From Aldehydirespirator sp965220645 (GTDB lineage: Bacteria > Actinomycetota > Acidimicrobiia > Acidimicrobiales > Aldehydirespiratoraceae): DNA of 64,000 nucleotides. The notes beneath the pieces were generated by a model. The model saw only the letters and a program-made list of their open reading frames with translations, ran no database searches and was not told the DNA's origin. A program made the position numbers and the translations under genes. Below, one piece after another: positions 7,602-15,816 of the stretch; positions within the stretch are counted from its first letter, which is position 1, and every line of letters begins with the position of its first letter. The DNA lies in contig OZ244836.1 in NCBI GenBank assembly GCA_965220645.1, positions 3,472,001 through 3,536,000 of the forward strand. The letters are read 5' to 3'.

Positions 7602-9704
7602 TCAGGTTACGACGCGCTCGCCGGTCCGGGCCCGGTTCAAGGCCAGCTGTTGGAGCTTCACGTGGGTGTCGGTGTCGGTGTCGCGGCCGCAGCGGGTCCA
7701 GACGCCGTCAGAGTCGAGCGTCCAAGCCAGATGCTCGTCGGCCAGACTCACCTCAGCCACCTCGACCACCCGGGCCGCCAACCGCGGATCGTCCACCCGC
7801 ACCAGCGCTTCCATTCGCCTGTCGAGGTTGCGGGTGAGCAGATCGGCGGAACCGATGTAGGTGGCGGGGCAACTCGGGCCGTCGCCGTTGGCGAAGTGGT
7901 AGATGCGGGAGTGCTCCAGGAACCGGCCCACGATCGAACGCACCCGTATGGTGTCCGAGAGACCCGGCACGCCGGGCCGCAGACCGCACAGGCCCCGCAC
8001 GATCAGGTCGATCTCCACGCCGGCCTGCGACGCCTTGTAGAACTGCTCGATCATCGGTCCGTCGGCCAGCGAGTTGAGCTTCATGATGATGCGGCCGCCG
8101 CCGGGCACGTGCATCTCCTGCTCGATCAGTTCGGAGATGCGGGGCCGGAACTGCTCGGGCGCAGTTATCAGGTGCTTGTGGTCGATACTGCGGCCGTAGC
8201 CGGTGAGCTGGTTGAACAGGCTGGCAAGATCCCTACCGACTTCCGCGTCGGCGGTGAGCAGGCCGAAGTCCTCATAGATGCGGGCGGTGCGGTGGTTGTA
8301 GTTGCCGGTGCCGATGTGGCAGTAGCGGCGGATCCCGTCGGGCTCCTCCCGCACGATCATGGCGATCTTGGCGTGGATCTTGAGGCCGACCAGGCCGTAG
8401 GCCACATGGGCTCCGGCCTGCTCCAACCGTTTGGCCCAGCTGATGTTGCGGGCCTCGTCGAAGCGAGCCTTCAACTCCACCAGCACCGCCACCTGCTTGC
8501 CCCGTTCGGCCGCGGCCACGAGTGCGTCGATGATGGGGCTGTCGCCGGAGGTGCGGTACAGCGTGAGCTTGATGGCCAGCACCGCCGGATCCCTCGAGGC
8601 CTGGTGGATGAGCTCGCCCACCGAACGGCTGAACGACGAATACGGATGGTGCACGAGAAGGTCGCCGTGGCGCAGCACCTTGAAGAAGTCGGCCGGTCCG
8701 TCCTCGCCCACCAGCTCCGGCTCGGTGATGCCGCCCCAATAGGGCCACTTCAGCTCGTGCCGGGGCAGATCCGCGATCTCGTTCAGACCGCTCAGATCGA
8801 CGGGACCCCGCACCCTGACGACGGTGTCGGGCGTCAGGTTGAGCTCACGCAGCAGGAGCTCGAGCACCTCCTCCGACATCGAGTCGACCACCTCAAGGCG
8901 GACGGCCCATTGGAAGCGGCGCCGGCGCAGCTCCATCTGCACCGCGATCAGCAGGTCGTCGGCGTCCTCGTCGTTGAGGGTGAGGTCGGCGTTGCGGGTC
9001 ACCCGGAAGGCGTAGTGCTCCAGCAGCTCCATACCCGGGAAGAGCGTGTCCAGATTGGCCGCGATCACATCCTCGAGAGCCACGAACCGGCTGGAGCCCT
9101 CGCCGGTCGGGACCCAGCGGTCGAGCGTGGCGGGAACCTTGATGCGAGCGAAGCGCTGCTCCGAGTCGGTCGGGTCGCGCATGAGGACGGCCAGATTCAG
9201 CGAGAGGTCGGAGATGAACGGGAATGGATGTCCGGGGTCGACGGCCAGCGGCGTGAGCACCGGGTAGACCCGCTGCTCGAAGTGCTCGCGGAGGTAGGCG
9301 CACTCCTCCGGGCTGATCCTGTCAGTGGTGAGGATGTGTATGCCCTCGGCCTCCAGCGCCGGCCTTATCTTCTCCAGGAAGAGGCGCTGCTGCTCGCGAC
9401 ACTGCTCGGAGGCGATCCAGCGAACTTCGTGGAGCTGCTCGGCGGGCGTGTGCCCGTCGAGGGTGAGTTCGGCGAGTTCGGCCGCGACCCGGTCGGCGAG
9501 TCCCGACACCCGGACCTGGAAGAACTCATCGAGGTTGGTGGCGAAAATGCTGAGGTACCTGGCCTGCTCCAGCAGGGGGACGTCGGGGTCGTCGGCGAGG
9601 GCGAGCACGCGGGCATTGAAAGCCAGCCACGAGATCTCCCGGCTGAAATAGTCCGTCCGAGGCTCAGACCATCCCCCGACGCGGATCATGGGCTCTAGGG
9701 GCAC
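7602..9704 (-). CDS. ppk1: polyphosphate kinase 1
   Basis: PPK1 reversibly transfers the ATP gamma-phosphate to polyphosphate. The 700-residue length is standard. Visible signatures are YFSREISWLAFNARVL, the ATNLDEFFQVRVSGL N-terminal domain motif, HHPYSSF, VAVLVELKARFDEARNI and YCHIGTGNYNHRTARIYEDF, which contains the autophosphorylated histidine. LLTRNLDRRMEALV lies near the C-terminus. It is in a run with tatA and a hypothetical gene upstream (23 bp gap) and the MFS gene downstream. Confidence 0.95.
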   Translation of the reverse strand: MPLEPMIRVGGWSEPRTDYFSREISWLAFNARVLALADDPDVPLLEQARYLSIFATNLDEFFQVRVSGLADRVAAELAELTLDGHTPAEQLHEVRWIASEQCREQQRLFLEKIRPALEAEGIHILTTDRISPEECAYLREHFEQRVYPVLTPLAVDPGHPFPFISDLSLNLAVLMRDPTDSEQRFARIKVPATLDRWVPTGEGSSRFVALEDVIAANLDTLFPGMELLEHYAFRVTRNADLTLNDEDADDLLIAVQMELRRRRFQWAVRLEVVDSMSEEVLELLLRELNLTPDTVVRVRGPVDLSGLNEIADLPRHELKWPYWGGITEPELVGEDGPADFFKVLRHGDLLVHHPYSSFSRSVGELIHQASRDPAVLAIKLTLYRTSGDSPIIDALVAAAERGKQVAVLVELKARFDEARNISWAKRLEQAGAHVAYGLVGLKIHAKIAMIVREEPDGIRRYCHIGTGNYNHRTARIYEDFGLLTADAEVGRDLASLFNQLTGYGRSIDHKHLITAPEQFRPRISELIEQEMHVPGGGRIIMKLNSLADGPMIEQFYKASQAGVEIDLIVRGLCGLRPGVPGLSDTIRVRSIVGRFLEHSRIYHFANGDGPSCPATYIGSADLLTRNLDRRMEALVRVDDPRLAARVVEVAEVSLADEHLAWTLDSDGVWTRCGRDTDTDTHVKLQQLALNRARTGERVVT

Positions 9705-9727
9705 GGCTGCACCGGATCGAACCGCGA

Positions 9728-10033
9728 TCAGACCCGCCCCCGGTTGGAGTACTCGTCTTCGTCCTCCGGGTAGCCGAGGTCCCAGTTCACGATGATCCGC
9801 TCGCGCTCGGCGTCACGATTGACCCGCTCGCGGTTGCGTCGGAACTGGGGGTCGTGGGGGGGTAACAGCAGCAGACGGGCGTGGACGCGGTCCCGAAAGG
9901 AGGTCATGAAGTCGACATCGCCGTAGACGGGGCGAATCTCCCAGTGGGGCGCGACCGGCCCAAGATAGGTGATCGTAGCCTGGCCAACCGGCGGCTCGTC
10001 CACCGCCTCGAGCTCTGCGCCCGCGAGCGTCAT
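9728..10033 (-). CDS. conserved-looking hypothetical protein
   Basis: This is a 101-residue soluble protein between tatA (27 bp upstream) and ppk1 (23 bp downstream). It has a hydrophobic core (VGQATITYLGPVAPHW), a YGDVDFMTSFRDRV segment, and an acidic C-terminus with Tyr (YPEDEDEYSN). No motif was recognised. Codon use and tight spacing support a real gene. Confidence 0.6.
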   Translation of the reverse strand: MTLAGAELEAVDEPPVGQATITYLGPVAPHWEIRPVYGDVDFMTSFRDRVHARLLLLPPHDPQFRRNRERVNRDAERERIIVNWDLGYPEDEDEYSNRGRV

Positions 10034-10060
10034 CGGATCCTCAGCCTCGCTGCGAGGCTC

Positions 10061-10291
10061 TTAGGAGGAGCCGTTCTTGCCCGAAGCGCCGCCGCCCGAG
10101 TTGTCGCTGCCGGTCGCCTGGTTGCCGCCTCCTGAGGCGTCGCCCTCTTTGGCGGGGTCCGACAGACCGTCCTTGAACTCTTTCTGTGCCTGGCCCAACG
10201 AACGGGCGAGCTTGGGGAGCTTCGCACCGCCGAATACCAGAAGGACGAGCACGAGGATGATGAGGAGCTCAGGTGCACCGAGGTTAGGCAT
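10061..10291 (-). CDS. tatA: Sec-independent translocase subunit TatA/TatE
   Basis: The 76-residue protein has the TatA layout: a short periplasmic start (MPNLGAPE), one membrane helix (LLIILVLVLLVFGGAKLP), the FGGAKLPKLARSLGQA hinge and amphipathic helix, and a flexible Gly/Ser-rich tail. It forms the Tat translocation pore. A likely Tat substrate in this window is the binding protein at 58390 (RRSF before its hydrophobic segment). No tatB or tatC is nearby. Confidence 0.92.
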   Translation of the reverse strand: MPNLGAPELLIILVLVLLVFGGAKLPKLARSLGQAQKEFKDGLSDPAKEGDASGGGNQATGSDNSGGGASGKNGSS

Positions 10292-10360
10292 CGCTATGCA
10301 GCATACCGCGCTTTGTCCACAGCCGCATCCGGGCTGTGGAACGAGCTGCCGGGGGTGTTG

Positions 10361-10636
10361 TCAGGCGCTGACGACGGCGCGGCGCTGGAGAGCGCGGGCC
10401 CGCCGGATGCGGCGACGCTCCCGCTCGCTCATGCCGCCCCAGATACCGAACTTCTCGCCGTTGTTCAGCGCGAACTCCAGGCACGCCTCGCGCACCACGC
10501 AGCCCCGGCACACTTCCTTGGCCTCCCGCGTGGACGCGCCCCGCTCGGGGAAGAAGAGGTCGGGATGCACGCCCAAGCAGTTGGCCTCGCGCTGCCAGGA
10601 CATGTCCTCGGCCGGAAAGATGCCGTGTAGCTCCAT
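10361..10636 (-). CDS. WhiB-family iron-sulfur transcriptional regulator
   Basis: The 91-residue protein has the four cysteines that bind a [4Fe-4S] cluster (C20, C43, C46, C52), the GIWGG turn (64-68) and a basic C-terminal DNA-contact region (RERRRIRRARALQRR). WhiB proteins are restricted to actinobacteria and their phages, which supports the host assignment. Which paralogue this is cannot be told. An AAGGAATCC-type leader with AGGAGG-like purines precedes the ATG at 10636. Confidence 0.93.
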   Translation of the reverse strand: MELHGIFPAEDMSWQREANCLGVHPDLFFPERGASTREAKEVCRGCVVREACLEFALNNGEKFGIWGGMSERERRRIRRARALQRRAVVSA

Positions 10637-10706
10637 TGGGGATTCCTCCTGATGACCATCCAGGCCCCAGCGGTGGGCTCGGGCCCGGCCCGCCCGGTGC
10701 CATCGA

Positions 10707-10716
10707 TGTAATTACA
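10707..10716. promoter_or_regulatory. palindrome in the whiB upstream region
   Basis: The perfect palindrome TGTAATTACA lies about 70 bp upstream of the whiB start, in an AT-rich island (10703-10738) of an otherwise very GC-rich gap. Its position suits a promoter or operator, but no regulator is known here. Confidence 0.35.
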
Positions 10717-10784
10717 CCACTGTTATATGACAAATGCAAACCCGGCCGCCAGAAATCTCCGGGAATTGCATCAGAGGCGGGGCT

Positions 10785-10870
10785 CCCGCTCTAGTTCGCT
10801 GCGCTCACGGGCCGCTCAGGCCCTGAGTCCCGCTCTAGTTCGCTCCGCTCACGGGCCGCTCAGGCCCTGG
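10785..10870 (-). repeat. dispersed ~45 bp repeat, two reverse copies
   Basis: Two adjacent reverse-complement, slightly shortened copies of the element seen at 987 lie between the whiB promoter region and the VWA gene. The cores read GTTCGCTGCGCTCACGGGCC and the same with TCCGCTC. Confidence 0.8.
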
Positions 10871-10884
10871 GATAGGGTCGGGGT

Positions 10885-12957
10885 ATGGCTTTGCGCAAGC
10901 GCTGGCGCCGTCGTCCGCGGGTGCAGCCCGAGCCGGCCCACTTCGCCTACTCGCGCTGGGACGGCACCCAGGCCGGCTTCGACCTCGACGCCGACCACAT
11001 CTTCGACGAGCTCGCCGACGATCTGCTCTACCACGGCGACCTCGCCAGCGCCCTGCGCCGCCTGATGGCCGAGGGCTTCCGCGACCGGGAGGGGCGCAGG
11101 CTCGAAGGGCTCCGCGAGATGCTCGAGCGCCTCAGGGAACGGCGCCGCGAGCTGCTGGAGCAGCACGACCTCGGCGGCGTCTACGACGACATCGCCGAGG
11201 ACCTGCGGGACGTGATCCGTACCGAACGCCGGGCCCTGGAAGACCTCGACGCGGCCGCAGCCCAAGCCCGGGCCGAAGGCGACGAGCGCCGGGCCGATCT
11301 CACCGCTGAGACCGCGGCCACCAAGAACGCCGAACTCGACATGATGCCTCCCGACCTCGCGGGCCAGTTCAAGGCCCTCGACAACTACGACTTCGAGAGC
11401 GACGAGGCCCGCCAGCAGTTCGCCGAGCTGGCCGAGCGCCTCCGCGAGCAGCTCATGCAGCAGTTCCTCGACCGGATGGCGGGTTCGGTCGACGACGCCT
11501 CCGGAAGCGGCCCGGCGTCGGAGGAGATGCAACGGCTCAAGGACATGCTGGCCGAGCTCAACGTCATGCTGGCCCAGCGAGCCCAGGGCGAAGAGCCCGA
11601 CTTCGAGGGGTTCATGCAGCGCTACGGCGACTTCTTCGGTGAGAATCCCAAGACCCTCGACGAGTTGCTGGAGGTGATGGCCCGCCGCATGGCCGCAGCC
11701 CAGGCGATGCTCAACTCGATGACGCCAGGCCAGCGCGACCAGCTCCAGCAGCTGTCCGACCAGCTCCTGGCCGACATGGACCTCAACTGGCAGGTCAACG
11801 AGCTGGCCCGCCACCTGCGCGAGGAGTTTCCCGACTTCGGCTGGGATCGGCGTTACGACTTCGGCGGGGTCGATCCCCTCGACTTCAGCGAGGCCTCCGA
11901 CATGCTGGCCGAGCTGGGGGACATCGACCAGCTCGAGAACCTGCTGCGGGCCTCGGCCAGCCCCGGTGCCCTCGCCGAGGCCGACACCGAGGCCGTCCGC
12001 AGGCTGCTGGGCGATGACGCGGCCACCAGTCTCGAGCGCATGGCCGAAGTGGCCCGCATGCTGGAGGAGGCCGGCCTGATCGAGAACCGCGAAGGGCGCT
12101 TCGACCTCACTCCCCGGGCCATCCGCAAGATCGGCCAGGGCGCCCTGCGGGACCTGTTCGCCCGGCTCGACGCGGACAAGCTCGGCCGCCACGCCATCAA
12201 CCGCGCCGGCCTCGGCCACGAGCGGGAGCCCGACACCAAGGCCTACGAGTACGGCGACCCGTTCAACCTGCACATCGGTCGCACCATCCGCAACGCGGTC
12301 ACCCGCACGGGCGGCGGTGTGCCCGTGCAGCTGCACCCCGACGACTTCGAGGTGGAGCGAACCGAGCAGCTGGTCCGCTCGGCCACCGTGCTAATGCTCG
12401 ACCTGTCGCTCTCGATGCCGATGCGCAACAACTTCCTGCCGGCCAAGAAGGTGGCCATGGCGCTGCACTCGCTGATTTCCAGCCAGTACCCCCGCGACTA
12501 CCTGGGGCTGGTGTCGTTCAGCGAGGTGGCCCGGGAGTTCCGGGCCGAGAAGCTGCCCGAAGTGTCGTGGGACTACGTCTACGGCACCAACATGCAGCAC
12601 GGCTTCATGCTCGCCCGCCGCATGCTCAACCGCCAGACCGGCACGAAGCAGATCATCATGATCACCGACGGCGAGCCCACTGCCCACATCACGCCGTCGG
12701 GGCGGCCCTTCTTCAGCTACCCACCCACCCGCGAGACGGTCGAGCTCACGCTGGCCGAGGTGGGACGGTGCACCCGCGACGGCATCCGGATCAACACCTT
12801 CATGCTGGACGCCACGTCGTACCTGACGAACTTCGTCGAGCGAATCACCGAGATGAACGGCGGCCGGGCCTTCTTCACCACCAACGAGAACCTCGGCGAC
12901 TACGTGCTGGTCGACTTCGTGGAGCACAAGCGCAGCCTGGTCCACGCCCGCCGCTGA
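10885..12957 (+). CDS. VWA-domain protein (MoxR/VWA chaperone pair member)
   Basis: The 690-residue protein has a long charged N-terminal half with coiled-coil-like helices (residues ~60-300). Its C-terminal von Willebrand A domain has a complete MIDAS site: D506-x-S508-x-S510, GTN in YGTNMQHGF, and ITDGEP. This architecture accompanies MoxR/magnesium-chelatase-like AAA ATPases, and such an ATPase lies 4 kb away at 17121. The pair probably acts as a metal-dependent chaperone or cofactor-insertion system; clients are unknown. Confidence 0.85.
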   Translation: MALRKRWRRRPRVQPEPAHFAYSRWDGTQAGFDLDADHIFDELADDLLYHGDLASALRRLMAEGFRDREGRRLEGLREMLERLRERRRELLEQHDLGGVYDDIAEDLRDVIRTERRALEDLDAAAAQARAEGDERRADLTAETAATKNAELDMMPPDLAGQFKALDNYDFESDEARQQFAELAERLREQLMQQFLDRMAGSVDDASGSGPASEEMQRLKDMLAELNVMLAQRAQGEEPDFEGFMQRYGDFFGENPKTLDELLEVMARRMAAAQAMLNSMTPGQRDQLQQLSDQLLADMDLNWQVNELARHLREEFPDFGWDRRYDFGGVDPLDFSEASDMLAELGDIDQLENLLRASASPGALAEADTEAVRRLLGDDAATSLERMAEVARMLEEAGLIENREGRFDLTPRAIRKIGQGALRDLFARLDADKLGRHAINRAGLGHEREPDTKAYEYGDPFNLHIGRTIRNAVTRTGGGVPVQLHPDDFEVERTEQLVRSATVLMLDLSLSMPMRNNFLPAKKVAMALHSLISSQYPRDYLGLVSFSEVAREFRAEKLPEVSWDYVYGTNMQHGFMLARRMLNRQTGTKQIIMITDGEPTAHITPSGRPFFSYPPTRETVELTLAEVGRCTRDGIRINTFMLDATSYLTNFVERITEMNGGRAFFTTNENLGDYVLVDFVEHKRSLVHARR

Positions 12958-12989
12958 GCGACCGGCCGGCCAGAAACCGAGCCGGCCGG

Positions 12990-14681
12990 CTAGGCCGGGG
13001 GCGGGGTTTGAGCCAGGGGCAGACCGGCTGCGGCCCAGCCCTCGACGCCGCCCTCCAGGTCGGCGGCCTGCGAGAAGCCCAGACGCTCCAGGGAGGCGGC
13101 CGCGAAGCTCGACGTGTAGCCCTCGTTGCACACCGTCACCACGGGCTGATCCAGCGACTGCACCGCGGGGTGGGAATGGCCTGAGGTGGGATCGCAGCGC
13201 CACTCCAGGACCAGCAGGGGGATGCTGATCGCGCCGGGGATCATGCCGGTGCGCTCACGGTCGTCGCGGTCCCGGATGTCGATCACCAGCGGCGGATCCT
13301 CCGGAGCGGACTCCAGACGGGCGGCGAGCTCCGCCGGGGTGAATCGCCGGAGTCCGCTGCGGGCCTCGGCAAGCAGATCATTGACGGTCGTGCGGCGTCG
13401 GTCGGTCTGGCCGATGGTGCCGCCTACCAGAGCCGCGCCCGCACCGGCCCGCTCGGCATCCTCGGCTCGGGCGGCGTCGGCCAAGCGGTACCAGTCTTCC
13501 TCCCCCACTGCGCTGCGGTGGCACTCGCCGTGCTGTTCCAGTTCCTGTCGCAGCTGCTCGGGCGCCCAGTTCTCGTCCAGCGCCCGGTTCATCAGGTCGG
13601 CCTGCGACGGCGGGGCCAGACCGTCCACCGGCTGGTCGCGGTCGAGATTGGTGGGGAAGGCGTAGCCCTCGGCGCAGGCGGCCACCACGTTGGTCGCCGC
13701 GGCCCGGTCGAGGCCGGAGGCCAGCCGGGACCGCAGCGACGGATACACGGCGTTGACCATGCGAGTGCGGTCCACGGCCTCGGTGGCCCGGCCGAACGCG
13801 GACGAGATCTGCAGCAGGTTGGCGATGCGGTGCACGCCGGTGGTGCGGTTGTGGCCCGCGGCGTGGAACATGGCCGGGCTGAAGAACACCGCGTCACCGC
13901 TGCGCAGCGCCAGCTGCACCCGATGCCGGGAGAAGTAGTCGATGAACTCGGGGCGGCGCCACGCCAGATAGCCCAGTTCGTACTTGTGGGAGTGGGGCAG
14001 GTACATGGTGGGGCCGGTCTCGGTGCCCATGTCGCAGTGGGCGATGGCGCCTTGCAGGGTCAGCAGCGGCGACAGCAGGTGGGCGTGGAGGGGGAACTGC
14101 TCGGCCTCGTCGTCGGTGAGGAAGCCCATGTGGTAGTCGCGGTGGGGGTGCTGGGCCTCCCCGCCGGGATTGACCACGTTCACTTGCTCGGTCAGCTGGT
14201 AGCGGGGGCCGAGCCAGGCCTCGCAAACCACCGCGACCGCGTCGGAGCGGTGGTAGTCGATGAATACCTCGGGGTCGGCCACGGCCAGTTTCTCGAGCGC
14301 GTTCCACACCCGGTCGTTGGTGCCCGGTTTGGCGAAGTGGTCGCCGGCGAGCCCGCCGTGGGCGTGCTGGGCCGCGATGAGGTCCCGGAACACCGTCGAT
14401 GCCCGATCCACGGCGGCGGGCGGCACGGCCCCTTCGAGCAGGACGATGCCGGGGCCGTCCACAAGGGCGCCGGCGAGTTCGGCTCTGAGCGCAGCCCGGT
14501 GCTCGGCGTCGCCGGTGGGGCCGTGGGCCAGCGGGCTGGCGTCGTAGGTGGGGACGCCCTGGGTGATCCTCACCGCCAGCGGGTAGTCGGCCGGATCGAT
14601 GGGCTGTTCGACCAGCGCTGCGAACGCGTCAAGGTCGCAGTCGTGCCGCGACGGCGGGGCGGCGTTGTGGCCGGAACTCAC
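12990..14681 (-). CDS. phytanoyl-CoA dioxygenase-like protein fused to a rhodanese domain
   Basis: From GTG 14681 this gives 563 residues. The first ~370 residues are a PhyH-type Fe(II)/2-oxoglutarate oxygenase: HxD iron ligands in QHPHRDYHMGF, a distal His in FHAAGHNRT and a VHRIANLLQ strand for 2-oxoglutarate. The last ~110 residues are a rhodanese domain with PPLVIDIRDRDDRERTGMIP and an active-site Cys in VVTVCNEGYTSS (about residue 518). The fusion is continuous with no frame break. A longer start at 14735 runs through repeat-like DNA and is less likely. Substrate unknown. Confidence 0.82.
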   Translation of the reverse strand: MSSGHNAAPPSRHDCDLDAFAALVEQPIDPADYPLAVRITQGVPTYDASPLAHGPTGDAEHRAALRAELAGALVDGPGIVLLEGAVPPAAVDRASTVFRDLIAAQHAHGGLAGDHFAKPGTNDRVWNALEKLAVADPEVFIDYHRSDAVAVVCEAWLGPRYQLTEQVNVVNPGGEAQHPHRDYHMGFLTDDEAEQFPLHAHLLSPLLTLQGAIAHCDMGTETGPTMYLPHSHKYELGYLAWRRPEFIDYFSRHRVQLALRSGDAVFFSPAMFHAAGHNRTTGVHRIANLLQISSAFGRATEAVDRTRMVNAVYPSLRSRLASGLDRAAATNVVAACAEGYAFPTNLDRDQPVDGLAPPSQADLMNRALDENWAPEQLRQELEQHGECHRSAVGEEDWYRLADAARAEDAERAGAGAALVGGTIGQTDRRRTTVNDLLAEARSGLRRFTPAELAARLESAPEDPPLVIDIRDRDDRERTGMIPGAISIPLLVLEWRCDPTSGHSHPAVQSLDQPVVTVCNEGYTSSFAAASLERLGFSQAADLEGGVEGWAAAGLPLAQTPPPA

Positions 14682-14764
14682 CGTCTTGATGGTACGCCAC
14701 GCCGCCCGGTTAGAGGCCGAGCGGACAGGCAGCAATCCGTGATCATTCCGCCGCGACGCTCAGC

Positions 14765-14809
14765 GAGGCCGTGGCCCGAGCGGCCCGTGAGCGCAGCGAA
14801 CGAGAGCGG
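14765..14809 (+). repeat. dispersed ~45 bp repeat
   Basis: This is another copy of the 987 element (GCCCGAGCGGCCCGTGAGCG core), with AGAGGCCGAGCGG at about 14711 on one side. It lies between the divergent PhyH-rhodanese and MaoC genes. Confidence 0.85.
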
Positions 14810-14900
14810 GAAGGGCGACGCCGCAACGCGAGGCGGCATCACCTACCCGCACATCCGGTTAGCGTGGGCCGGCGACCACTGGACGATGCGTGGAGGTGTC

Positions 14901-15740
14901 ATGCCCATCAATCCCGATGCAGTGGGTGCCGTGGGAGAAGAGGCCGAGATCAGCTGGACCTCCAAGGACAGCCTGCTGTACGCCCTGGGCGTGGGGGCCG
15001 GTGCGTCCGATCCCACCGGCTTCGAGCTGGAGTTCACGACCGAGAACACCCGGGACGTGCCCCAGCGGGCCCTGCCCACTCAGGCGGTGGTCCTGGGGGC
15101 CGGCAACATGCCCGACTACGGCAGCGTCAACCTGGCCGCGCTGCTCCACGGCGATCAGCACATCGAGCTGCACCAGGAGCTGCCGGCGGCCGGAACGGCG
15201 GTGGCCCAAGCCCGGGTGGCCGCGATCTACGACAAGATCAAGGCCGCCCTGGTGGTGCTGGAGACCAACGTCCGCAGCCGCGACGGCGAACCGATGTGGA
15301 CCAGCCGGGCCGGGCTGTTCATCTCCGGGGAAGGGGGCTGGGGCGGCGACCGCGGGCCGTCCAGCACATGGCGGCAGCCCGACCGGGAGCCCGATCACGT
15401 GACCGGCTACGACACCCGCACCGACCAGGCCCTGCTCTACCGCCTCAACGGCGACCGCAACCCGCTCCACTCCGATCCGTCGTTCTCGGCCATGGCCGGA
15501 TTCGAGACCCCGATCCTTCACGGCCTGTGCACCTTCGGGGTGACGGGCCGAGCCCTGCTGCACACGCGGTGCGGCAGCGAACCGGCCCGGTTCTCCGCGA
15601 TGGGTGGACGCTTCAAGGCGCCCGTCCTTCCCGGGCAGCGTCTCGATGTGCGCATGTGGGTCGATGGCGACACCACGCTGTTCCAGACGTGTGTGGGCGA
15701 CCGGGTGGTGTTCGACGCCGGCGTGTTCACGACTCGCTGA
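14901..15740 (+). CDS. MaoC-like (R)-specific enoyl-CoA hydratase, double hotdog
   Basis: The start is ATG 14901, preceded by GGAGG at 14892; an ATG at 14886 is weaker. The 279-residue protein has the two-hotdog layout of eukaryote-like hydratase 2. An N-terminal hotdog is followed by a C-terminal one with the catalytic motif YRLNGDRNPLHSDPSFSAMA (Asp and His) and GFETPILHGLCTFG. It hydrates 2-enoyl-CoA to (3R)-hydroxyacyl-CoA in fatty-acid or sterol side-chain breakdown. The neighbouring PhyH-like oxygenase could also act on acyl-CoA, but this link is inferred from position only. Confidence 0.88.
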   Translation: MPINPDAVGAVGEEAEISWTSKDSLLYALGVGAGASDPTGFELEFTTENTRDVPQRALPTQAVVLGAGNMPDYGSVNLAALLHGDQHIELHQELPAAGTAVAQARVAAIYDKIKAALVVLETNVRSRDGEPMWTSRAGLFISGEGGWGGDRGPSSTWRQPDREPDHVTGYDTRTDQALLYRLNGDRNPLHSDPSFSAMAGFETPILHGLCTFGVTGRALLHTRCGSEPARFSAMGGRFKAPVLPGQRLDVRMWVDGDTTLFQTCVGDRVVFDAGVFTTR

Positions 15741-15752
15741 GCGATCCGCACG

Positions 15753-15799
15753 AAATTGACGTAGTTGACGACATCAGAGGGCAACAACTACGTCAATTT
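15753..15799. promoter_or_regulatory. 15 bp perfect inverted repeat between MaoC and GH1 genes
   Basis: Arms AAATTGACGTAGTTG (15753-15767) and CAACTACGTCAATTT (15785-15799) match perfectly around a 17 nt loop. The arms are AT-rich against ~70% GC surroundings. There is no T-tract after the second arm, and the GH1 ATG follows 17 bp later. It may be a terminator for the MaoC gene or a regulator-binding site for the GH1 gene. Confidence 0.6.
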
Positions 15800-15816
15800 G
15801 GTGATGCGGAGGTGAC

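Noticed and set aside
7650..9698. Long plus-strand frame opposite ppk1
   Set aside because: Shadow of a fully conserved PPK1; high GC keeps the antisense frame open.
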